Origin: Solirubrobacteraceae bacterium
GTDB lineage: Bacteria; Actinomycetota; Thermoleophilia; Solirubrobacterales; Solirubrobacteraceae
NCBI GenBank assembly: GCA_030038955.1
Contig: JASHQV010000389.1
Span: forward strand, 1 to 14,909
Direction of reading: 5' to 3'
DNA length: 14,909 nucleotides
Shown: in pieces, positions 1 to 6,057 of the stretch
How the letters are laid out: the number at the start of each line of letters is the position of its first letter
Numbering within the stretch: the first letter of the stretch is position 1
The notes under the pieces: model-generated
Seen by the model: only the letters and a program-made list of their open reading frames with translations
Told to the model about the DNA's origin: nothing
Databases searched by the model: none
Translations under genes and position numbers: made by a program

Positions 1-608
1 CCGCCGCTGCGCTCGGGATCACCGTGTGCGCCGCGACCGGCGACGCCGGCTGGACAGACGGCGTCGCCGGGCGGCACCCACACGTCGACTATCCCGCCTC
101 GAGCCCGTATGTGCTGGCGTGCGGCGGCACCAGCCTGCAGGTGCAGGACGGTGCGATCGCCGAGCAGGTCTGGAACGATCACAACGGCAACGCGACCGGT
201 GGTGGCGTCAGCGCGGTCTACGAATTGCCCGCCTGGCAGCGTGGCGCCGGCGTCCCGCGCTCACTCGCCCAGGGAGGTCGCGGGCGCGGCGTCCCGGATG
301 TCGCCGGCAACGCGGATCCGGAGACCGGCTACCTGATCGGGGGTGGCGGGAACGACATCGGCTGGGGCGGTACGAGCGCGGTCGCGCCGCTGTGGGCCGG
401 ACTGATCGCTCGCCTCAACCAGGCGCTCGGGGCGCGGATCGGGTACCTGAACCCGCTGCTCTACGAAGTCGTCGGGCAGGCGCCGTTCAACGATGTGGCA
501 CGCGGGGGAAACGGTGCCTACCGCGCGCGCCGGGAGCGCTGGGATGCCTGCACTGGCTTCGGCAGCCCGAACGGGGGCGCGCTGCTAGCGAGCCTCCTCG
601 CCGGCTGA
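1..608 (+). CDS. S53 (sedolisin) family serine-carboxyl peptidase, C-terminal part
   Basis: The reading frame is open from the window edge (first full codon at position 3) to a TGA at 606-608, so this is the last ~200 residues of a longer secreted protease; the start lies outside. Sedolisins are acid-active endopeptidases with a Ser-Glu-Asp triad. Seen here: the ATGDAG motif, whose Asp (codon 42-44) matches the family's oxyanion-hole Asp; the VDYPASSPYVLACGGTSL stretch typical of the fold; and GGTSAVAPLWAG with the catalytic Ser at codon 375-377. The C-terminal calcium-site pattern is also present, with Asp at 492-494 (NDVARGG) and at 543-545 (WDACTGFGSP). The catalytic Glu and Asp and any propeptide would be upstream of the window. 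The end is normal for the family, with no added anchor or binding domain. It is convergent with herA. Confidence 0.92.
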   Translation, partial: AAALGITVCAATGDAGWTDGVAGRHPHVDYPASSPYVLACGGTSLQVQDGAIAEQVWNDHNGNATGGGVSAVYELPAWQRGAGVPRSLAQGGRGRGVPDVAGNADPETGYLIGGGGNDIGWGGTSAVAPLWAGLIARLNQALGARIGYLNPLLYEVVGQAPFNDVARGGNGAYRARRERWDACTGFGSPNGGALLASLLAG

Positions 609-628
609 CGGCGGCTGAGATCCGGCCC

Positions 629-717
629 CGGCGCTGCTACTCCTCGTCGCCGGTGTACCGTGACTGCGACCGCGGCGCTGCTACTCCTCGTCGCCGGTGT
701 AGCGTGACTGCGACCGC
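629..717. repeat. 44-bp tandem duplication covering the 3' end of herA
   Basis: Bases 629-672 are repeated at 673-716 with a single mismatch (C at 658, G at 702). The right-hand copy contains the last codons and the stop of herA (…SRYTGDEE, TAG at 683-681). The left-hand copy therefore places a second, untranslated copy of that tail and stop just beyond the gene. The unit length is not a multiple of three, but no coding consequence follows because it lies after the stop. Confidence 0.9.
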
Positions 718-2585
718 AGCGCGGCGACGCCGTCGATGATCGCCTCAGCCGACGACGCCTTGCTGGACCACAGCGTCCAGTAGTCCATCGTCGCGCTCGC
801 CGGGCCGACCTCGGCCTTGTCCAGCTTGATCCGCACCGGCAGCGGCACGGCGTCGCCGATCGCCACTGCCTCGCCAACGTCGAGCGTCGGCAGCAACTGC
901 GCGACGCCCGCGAACGCGCCCGGCACCAGGTGCACGATCATCGCGTGGTCCTGGTCGTTGTTGAGCCGCAGCAGCAGGAAGTTGTTGCACTGGCTCAGCA
1001 CGGTGCGGCTCAGCTCGCTCGGGCGCTGGCTGACGACGCCCAGGCAGACGCCGTACTTGCGACCCTCCTTGGCGATCATCTCGAAGCGCCGCAGCGCCGA
1101 GGAGTACATCGGGTCGGTTTCGTCCTCGCGCAGATAGATGTGTGCCTCGTCGCAGATCAGGCAAACCGGGGTGCGCAGCGATGGCTCCATCCAGAACTGG
1201 ATGCTGTAGATCAGACGCGCCATCAGACCCGCCACCAGCGGCACGAGCGGGGTCGGAACCTCCGACAGGTCGATCGTCTTGATGCCGCCGACGCTCTGGC
1301 CGGTTGACAGCAGCTTCATCGCAACCTCCGCCAGCCAGCCCTTCGTCTCGGTTACCTGTGGCGGCTGGAAGATGAAGCCGAAGCGCGGGTCTGCTCGCCG
1401 GGCCTCCAGGCGTGAGATCAGACCGCGGAGCTTGCCCGCGAACGGCCCCGGCATGACGTTTCCGCTTGGCTGCTGGACGATCTTCTCGACCTCGTCCTTC
1501 TGCATCCACTCGAACAGCAGGTCGAGCCCGAATGGCACCGGCGAGTCGGCGGTCACCGTCGACATCGCGTCGAAGCTGCCCGCCGACGCCAATGCCGAGC
1601 GCTTCAGCGTCTCCACCCGGTCGATCAGCCACAGTCGCTGGTCGGCAGCCCACGGGTCATCCGGGTTCCCGATCAGCGTCAGCAGCTCGTCGGCCTCGAA
1701 TAGCCAGTACGGCAGGTGCAGCACATCATCGGCGCCGTACAGCAGGTCGGCGGGTCCACCGATCCGCAGGCGCGTGGCGACGCCACCGGCGTCGAGGGGG
1801 CCGTACTCGCCGTGCAGGTCCAGCACGAGCACGTTGGCGTTCTGCAGCCGACTCGCGCGCTCGAGCAGCAGCGACACCGCCCAGCTCTTGCCGGCGCCGC
1901 TGTTGCCGAGGATCGCCATGTGACGCTGGAACAGGCGGTTGCCGTCGGCCACTGCCTCGGCCCCGCCGGGATCTCCGTAGTGGCCGAGGATCAGCCGCTC
2001 GTCCTGGGCGACGCCGCGTGCCAGCGTGGCCATGAAGCGGTTGAGGTTGTCTCCCTCGACCAGGTGGCAGGCGGCGCGGATCCGCGGTTGGTCGGCCGCG
2101 CCGGGCCGGAAAGAGCCACTCCCGTTGCCGTCCGGATAGAACGTCCCGACCGGCATGATCTCGGCCGTGACCCGCTCGCCGCGCTCGTCGCACGTGAGCC
2201 GATCGATGATCCCGATCAGGAAGCCGTTGCCGGCCGCCAGTCCGACCAGCGCCGTGACCGTGGCGCGGTCGACGGCCTCCTCGTCCTTCACCCTGACCAG
2301 CACGCGGCCGGCGTCGACGGTGGTGACCTGGCCGAGCAGCGCGCCGGACTCGATCGCCAGCGGTCCGATCGTCGTCGTGACCGGCTTCGTCGTCGTTGCG
2401 ACCGGCTGCGTCGTCGTTGCGACCGGCTCGGTCGGCGTGGCAGTCCGCTCGGCCGGCGTGGCAGTTGGCTCGGCCGGCGTTGTGGTCGGCTGAGCCGCGG
2501 GGTCAGTGGCTGTCCCCGCGAGCGGCCCGGTGGGCGGCGCCGCAGCGGCTGAGCCGGACTGGTTGGGCAGCAGCGTGTATGTCAT
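681..2585 (-). CDS. herA: HerA-type (DUF87) hexameric DNA-translocase ATPase with Thr/Pro-rich N-terminus
   Basis: A 634-residue FtsK/HerA-superfamily ATPase. HerA proteins pump double-stranded DNA and work with NurA nucleases in end resection, or with other effectors in defence systems. Residues 1-33 are low complexity, 34-75 are six heptads, and ~78-150 look like the HAS-barrel domain. Walker A is GNSGAGKS (227-234), followed by LDLHGEYG (255-262). Walker B is LICDEAH (476-482), and the conserved GVVSQRPSELS stretch (516-526) follows. I chose the ATG at 2585 because GGAG lies 10 nt upstream on the coding strand and residues 1-27 of the longer form (ATG 2666) are Arg-rich and unlike coding sequence. 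No NurA, SIR2 or nuclease gene is adjacent. The ATPase assignment is firm; the biological role (repair or defence) is not determined by the sequence. Confidence 0.88.
   Translation of the reverse strand: MTYTLLPNQSGSAAAAPPTGPLAGTATDPAAQPTTTPAEPTATPAERTATPTEPVATTTQPVATTTKPVTTTIGPLAIESGALLGQVTTVDAGRVLVRVKDEEAVDRATVTALVGLAAGNGFLIGIIDRLTCDERGERVTAEIMPVGTFYPDGNGSGSFRPGAADQPRIRAACHLVEGDNLNRFMATLARGVAQDERLILGHYGDPGGAEAVADGNRLFQRHMAILGNSGAGKSWAVSLLLERASRLQNANVLVLDLHGEYGPLDAGGVATRLRIGGPADLLYGADDVLHLPYWLFEADELLTLIGNPDDPWAADQRLWLIDRVETLKRSALASAGSFDAMSTVTADSPVPFGLDLLFEWMQKDEVEKIVQQPSGNVMPGPFAGKLRGLISRLEARRADPRFGFIFQPPQVTETKGWLAEVAMKLLSTGQSVGGIKTIDLSEVPTPLVPLVAGLMARLIYSIQFWMEPSLRTPVCLICDEAHIYLREDETDPMYSSALRRFEMIAKEGRKYGVCLGVVSQRPSELSRTVLSQCNNFLLLRLNNDQDHAMIVHLVPGAFAGVAQLLPTLDVGEAVAIGDAVPLPVRIKLDKAEVGPASATMDYWTLWSSKASSAEAIIDGVAALRSQSRYTGDEE
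2361..2486 (-). repeat. Six 21-bp repeats encoding Thr/Pro heptads in HerA
   Basis: Residues 34-75 of HerA divide into six consecutive heptads: TTTPAEP, TATPAER, TATPTEP, VATTTQP, VATTTKP, VTTTIGP. The DNA repeats with a 21-bp period; GTCGTCGTTGCGACCGGCT-like units are visible between about 2388 and 2430. The array joins a short N-terminal stub to the barrel domain and is probably disordered. Confidence 0.85.
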
Positions 2586-2679
2586 GCGGGTTGTGCTCCG
2601 TCCTGGATGATGTCGAGCAGGCGTCCGTCGCCGGGCTGCCCCAGCGCGGCCGGATAGGCGCTTCATCGACGCGCGTTTA
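2582..2679 (-). other. Possible remnant of a gene formerly upstream of herA
   Basis: On the minus strand one frame is open from a TAA (2679-2677) and reads …RVDEAPIRPRWG. A second frame reads GQPGDGRLLDIIQDGAQPA and ends in a TGA that overlaps the herA start as ATGA (2585-2582). The two join into one continuous peptide if a single G is added to the GGGG run at 2642-2639. Four-base ATGA overlaps are typical of operon junctions, so this could be the decayed end of a co-transcribed partner. The stretch is only ~30 codons, so chance is a real alternative. Confidence 0.25.
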
Positions 2680-2718
2680 GATCTGCGTTAGGAGAGGAGC
2701 GTGACGCTGGACGAGATC

Positions 2719-2741
2719 CCGGCCGATCACGGTCGGGCCGG
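2719..2741 (-). terminator. Candidate hairpin downstream of the membrane-protein gene
   Basis: Arms CCGGCCGA (2719-2726) and TCGGGCCGG (2733-2741) pair over eight bases with one bulged base around a 6-nt loop. It lies 54 bp past the stop of the leftward membrane-protein gene and before herA. There is no T-tract, so intrinsic termination is only a possibility. Confidence 0.3.
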
Positions 2742-2795
2742 CTGGCGTGCGGCTGATCCGGCCAGCACCTGCCGGCGGCCCGAACCCCCGGGCTG

Positions 2796-3203
2796 TCAGG
2801 GTTTGGCTGGCTGTCGTGGCGGCTCGTCCGGCCAGTACCCGTGCTCGGCCCGGAACACCCGGGCCGCCTCCTCCTGCAGGCGGTCCTCGTCGCTGCGCAC
2901 GCCGATCCGGTACAGCCAGTTCAGCATCAGCACCGAGCCACCGGCGCCCGCTCCCATCGCGAAGCCGTCGACGCCTAACCCGCCGGGCTCGACGATCAGC
3001 GCCACCACACCCGCCAGCACGAGGATCACGCCGACGCCATAGCGGATCATGATCAGACCAAGCCACCGGCCGGTGATCGGGGCGCGGCGCGCGTGCGAGG
3101 CCGGCTGCTCGTCGCGCCCGGAGGCGGCGCGCCGGTCCTGACGGCAGACGCGTCCGCGGTCGTACTGGCAGATCGGATGTCGGTTGTGTGTGCGCGCCAC
3201 CAC
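2796..3203 (-). CDS. Small membrane protein of unknown function, two predicted helices
   Basis: I do not recognise a named family. With the GTG at 3203 it has 135 residues. The first ~45 are polar and basic with two cysteines (12 and 20). Then come two hydrophobic segments, ~47-71 (GLIMIRYGVGVILVLAGVVA) and ~77-97 (glycine-rich, ending MLNWLYRIGV). A charged tail follows (SDEDRLQEEAARVFRAEHGYWPDEPP), probably helical and cytosolic. The start is uncertain: tandem GTGs at 3203 and 3200 have GGAG about 13-16 nt upstream; a GTG at 3263 would lie inside the 42-bp palindrome and has no clear ribosome site; an ATG at 3050 would give an 84-residue protein starting at the first helix. It points the same way as herA but is ~210 bp away, so co-transcription is doubtful. 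Confidence 0.6.
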   Translation of the reverse strand: MVARTHNRHPICQYDRGRVCRQDRRAASGRDEQPASHARRAPITGRWLGLIMIRYGVGVILVLAGVVALIVEPGGLGVDGFAMGAGAGGSVLMLNWLYRIGVRSDEDRLQEEAARVFRAEHGYWPDEPPRQPAKP

Positions 3204-3223
3204 GGGACAGTTTAATCTCCGCC

Positions 3224-3265
3224 CTGTGGATGAAAGTGACCCTATAGCGTCCCTTGCATCCACAG
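3224..3265. promoter_or_regulatory. 42-bp near-palindrome in the divergent promoter region
   Basis: The outer arms CTGTGGATG (3224-3232) and CATCCACAG (3257-3265) are perfect inverted copies. The inner segments match at six of nine positions, and the exact centre is the palindrome CTATAG (3242-3247). In all, 18 of 21 positions are symmetric. It lies between the leftward membrane-protein gene and the rightward seven-repeat protein gene. The central TATAG could act as a -10 element in either direction. An extended operator for one regulator is the simplest reading (inference). Confidence 0.55.
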
Positions 3266-3277
3266 ATCACATACGCT

Positions 3278-3319
3278 GCTCGCCATCCTCGCTCGCCCGC
3301 TCGCCATGTTTGCTCGTCC
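3278..3319 (+). repeat. 21-bp direct repeat spanning the start codon of the seven-repeat protein
   Basis: Bases 3278-3298 and 3299-3319 match at 17 of 21 positions, and the next 21 bases are a more diverged relative. Read in the gene's frame, including the untranslated part, they give LAILARP, LAMFARP, LALLASA. The signal peptide start therefore sits inside a small tandem array. Confidence 0.55.
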
Positions 3320-4370
3320 GCTCGCGCTCCTCGCGAGCGCCGGCGCCGTCCTCGCGGCGACGCCGGCGCCGGCACGGGCCGCAGCGAGCATCAGCTGGCA
3401 CAAGGCGGTGCGGATCGAGCCCAGCGCCGATGGCGGTGTGCAGGCCGTCTCGTGCCCGTCGGAGCGGCTGTGCGTGGCGGTCGACGGCACCGGTCACGTG
3501 CTGTTCACGACGCATCCGACGCGTGGCGCGCACTCGTGGTCGCGACCGGCCCGGATCGACGGCGGCACACCACTGACCGGAGTCTCGTGTGCCAGCATCA
3601 GCCTGTGCGTCGCGGTCGACGACAGCGGACGCGTGCTCACCTCCACGCATCCCACCCGCGGCGCCAAGGGCTGGAGGCGGCCGCTGCGGATCGACTCGAT
3701 CAGGGCATCCGACGGCGGCTATGCCGGGCTGCTCGGCATCTCCTGTCCCAGCACGAGCCTGTGCGTCGCCGTTGACGGCGCTGCCGACGGCGACGTCGTG
3801 GCGACGACGAACCCGCTTGGGGGTGCCGGCGCCTGGCGGAAGGTCAGGCTCGGGGTGACGCTGACCAGCGTCTCCTGCTCGAGCAGCAGCCTGTGCGTGG
3901 TCGCCGGCACCGACCACCTCGTGTCCACCGATCCCACTGGCGGCAGAAGCGCCTGGCGGGACACCGGCGGTCCGTCGCATGACGGGCTGATCAGCGCGAT
4001 CGACTGCCCGACGACGGCGCTGTGCGTGGGCGTCGGCTTCAGTAACCGCGTCCCGGGCCTCGCCGACGCCACCGGCAACCCGCGTGGCGGTGCCGCGGCG
4101 TGGAGGAACGTCACCGTTGCGCCGGCGCCGCCCAGCCTCGACGCCGGGCTGCTCGACGCCGTTGGCTGCGCCGGGGACAGGCTGTGTGTCGCGCTCGACA
4201 GTGCCGACAACGCGTTTGTCTCGACGACGCCGGTCCGGGGAGGCTGGTCGGGCCCGAACCTGATCCGCCCCAACCCGTCCAGCCAGCAGAGCGCGATCTC
4301 CTGTACGACCAAGCTGTGCGTGGCGGTGGACAGCGCCGGCGTCGAGGTCACCGGCGTTGTGCGAGGCTGA
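3306..4370 (+). CDS. Secreted protein of seven Cys-paired repeats, probable seven-bladed beta-propeller
   Basis: A 354-residue protein with a signal peptide (MFARPLALLASAGAVLAATPAPARA, cleavage near residue 25) and no C-terminal anchor. The mature part holds seven repeats of the form [VI]SC-x5-C-VAVD-x-G-x-V-x-T-x-x-P-x-GGA-x-x-W. The cysteine pairs are C50/C56, C95/C101, C147/C153, C191/C197, C234/C240, C288/C294 and C333/C338 (the last is C-x4-C), spaced 43-54 residues apart. Repeat-end tryptophans are W78, W123, W177, W217, W266 and W314. The seventh is supplied by the N-terminal W31, which would close the ring onto the last repeat. No catalytic motif is visible, so the role (extracellular binding or recognition) is unknown. 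The ATG at 3306 is the only usual start in frame after the TGA at 3237; no Shine-Dalgarno is evident. The next gene begins 9 bp after the stop. Confidence 0.85.
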   Translation: MFARPLALLASAGAVLAATPAPARAAASISWHKAVRIEPSADGGVQAVSCPSERLCVAVDGTGHVLFTTHPTRGAHSWSRPARIDGGTPLTGVSCASISLCVAVDDSGRVLTSTHPTRGAKGWRRPLRIDSIRASDGGYAGLLGISCPSTSLCVAVDGAADGDVVATTNPLGGAGAWRKVRLGVTLTSVSCSSSSLCVVAGTDHLVSTDPTGGRSAWRDTGGPSHDGLISAIDCPTTALCVGVGFSNRVPGLADATGNPRGGAAAWRNVTVAPAPPSLDAGLLDAVGCAGDRLCVALDSADNAFVSTTPVRGGWSGPNLIRPNPSSQQSAISCTTKLCVAVDSAGVEVTGVVRG

Positions 4371-4379
4371 GAGTCGCGC

Positions 4380-6029
4380 ATGAGCCAGGCATCAGATCCC
4401 CGTCCGTTGCCGTCCGGAGCGAGCAAGCTGCTGAGGCGCTTCGGAGACGAGGCGTACTACGTGATGCTGTGCATCCGCGCGGGCTTGTTGCGGCCGCAAG
4501 CGCCCCGCCGCATCGCGCAGATGCTGATCTCGTTCGATCGCTACGGGCTGCTCGGTGGAGCGATCTCGTCGGCCGGTCTCCGACACGCCGACCAGCTGGC
4601 GGTGATCGACGAGCGCGGTGAGCTCACCTACGGGGAGCTCGACCGTCGGGTCAACTCGCTGGCTGCCGCCTGGCGCCGCCAGGGGCTGCGCGCGGGCGAG
4701 GGGGTCGCGATCCTCGCGCGCAATCATCGCGGCTTCCTGGAGGCATTCTTTGCCGCCGCCAAGTGCGGGGCGCGGATCGTCCTGTTCAACACGTCGTTCT
4801 CGGGGACTCAGGCGCGCGAGGTGGCCGACCGCGAGGGCGTCGACCTGCTCGTCCACGACGAGGAGTTCAGCGCGATCGTGGCCGAGCTCCATCCCCGCCA
4901 CGGCCGCTGGCTGTCGTTCGCCGAGCCCGATCACGGGGTCGCGGACACGCTCGACGCGCTGATCGAAGCCAATCCGGACGAGGCGCCGCCGAAGCCGGAA
5001 CGCTGGCCCCGCGTGGTGATCCTCACGAGTGGGACGACCGGCGCCCCCAAGGGCGCCGGTCGCGACGTGCCCTGGTCGCTGGCGCCGATCGGAGCGCCGC
5101 TCAGCAAGGTGCCGTTTCGAGCCGGTGAGGTCACCGAGCTGAGCGTGCCGATGTTCCACGCGCTCGGCCTCTCGCACACGCTGCTTGGCGTCGCGCTCGG
5201 CTCGACGCTCGTGCTGCACCGCAAGTTCGACCCGGCCGAGACGCTGGGCAGCCTCGCCCAGCACGGGGCGAGCGCGATGATCGCGGTGCCGGTGCTGCTG
5301 CAGCGGATGCTGAACCTGGACGCGTCCGAATGGGAGGGGCGGGAGTTCCCGCGCCTGCGGATCATCTTCGTCAGCGGCTCGCAGCTGGGTGCGGAGCTGT
5401 GCCGCCGCGTGACCGCGCGATTCGGCCCGGTGATCTACAACCTGTACGGGTCGACCGAGGTCGCGTACGCGACGATCGCGACCCCGCAGGACCTGAAGGA
5501 GGATCCCTCCACGGTCGGACGGGTGGTGCACGGAACCGTGATCAAGATTCTCGACGAGATGGGCCAAGAGCTGCAGCCGGGCGCCACGGGCCGGATCTTC
5601 GTCGGCAATGCGATCCAGTTCGAGGGATACACGGGCGGCGGCGGCAAGGAGGAGGTCGGCGGGATGATGGCCTCCGGCGACGTCGGCCACTTCGACGGGC
5701 ACGGCAGGCTGTTCATCGACGGCCGCGACGACGAGATGATCATCTCGGGCGGCGAGAACGTGTTCCCGGCCGAAGTCGAGGAGCTGCTGGCGGGGCACGA
5801 CGCGATCGTCGAGGCCGCCGCGATCGGCGTCGAGGACGAGGACTTTGGGCAGCGGCTGAAGGCGTTCGTGGTCAGGCGGAACGGCGCCAGCTTGAGCGAG
5901 GACGAGGTCAAGGCGTACGTCAAGGACAACCTCGCGCGCTACAAGGTGCCCCGCGAGGTGGTGTTCGTCGAGGAGCTGCCGCGCAACCCGGCGGGGAAGG
6001 TCGTCAAGCGCGAGCTCGAACACGAGTAG
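4380..6029 (+). CDS. AMP-dependent acyl-CoA synthetase/ligase (FadD-like)
   Basis: A full-length 549-residue ANL-superfamily enzyme that activates a carboxylic acid with ATP to an acyl-adenylate and normally transfers it to CoA. Motifs in order: ATP-binding loop LTSGTTGAPKG (215-225), VPMFHALGL (256-264), the aromatic/adenine motif YGSTE (356-360), ASGDVG (431-436), the hinge GRDDEMI (448-454) with SGGENVFPAEVE, and the C-terminal catalytic lysine in NPAGK (Lys540). The ~70-residue N-terminal extension before the AMP-binding core, with hydrophobic-basic character, resembles mycobacterial FadD2/FadD12-type synthetases known for medium- to long-chain fatty acids. The acyl substrate cannot be read from the sequence. 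It lies 9 bp after the secreted repeat protein and 28 bp before the PLP enzyme, so all three may share a transcript. Confidence 0.9.
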   Translation: MSQASDPRPLPSGASKLLRRFGDEAYYVMLCIRAGLLRPQAPRRIAQMLISFDRYGLLGGAISSAGLRHADQLAVIDERGELTYGELDRRVNSLAAAWRRQGLRAGEGVAILARNHRGFLEAFFAAAKCGARIVLFNTSFSGTQAREVADREGVDLLVHDEEFSAIVAELHPRHGRWLSFAEPDHGVADTLDALIEANPDEAPPKPERWPRVVILTSGTTGAPKGAGRDVPWSLAPIGAPLSKVPFRAGEVTELSVPMFHALGLSHTLLGVALGSTLVLHRKFDPAETLGSLAQHGASAMIAVPVLLQRMLNLDASEWEGREFPRLRIIFVSGSQLGAELCRRVTARFGPVIYNLYGSTEVAYATIATPQDLKEDPSTVGRVVHGTVIKILDEMGQELQPGATGRIFVGNAIQFEGYTGGGGKEEVGGMMASGDVGHFDGHGRLFIDGRDDEMIISGGENVFPAEVEELLAGHDAIVEAAAIGVEDEDFGQRLKAFVVRRNGASLSEDEVKAYVKDNLARYKVPREVVFVEELPRNPAGKVVKRELEHE

Positions 6030-6057
6030 CCATGGGCGAGCTCGAGCGCAAGCAGCC

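Noticed and set aside
2586..2666. Longer herA form starting at ATG 2666
   Set aside because: The added 27 residues are Arg/Thr-rich with no conservation signal I can recognise, and the ATG at 2585 has a ribosome site.
681..3203. A HerA-based defence operon with the small membrane protein as effector
   Set aside because: The genes are separated by ~210 bp with a possible terminator, the membrane protein has no effector motif, and no nuclease or SIR2 domain is nearby.
3267..3980. Minus-strand frame opposite the seven-repeat protein
   Set aside because: Its repeats are only the complement of the real repeats, and no signal peptide or motif is present.
4392..6023. A 543-codon open frame on the minus strand antisense to the acyl-CoA synthetase
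   Set aside because: It mirrors the real gene in a complementary frame, as GC-rich genomes often do. It has no recognisable domain and is rich in Arg/Asp/His/Val, while the sense frame has every family motif.
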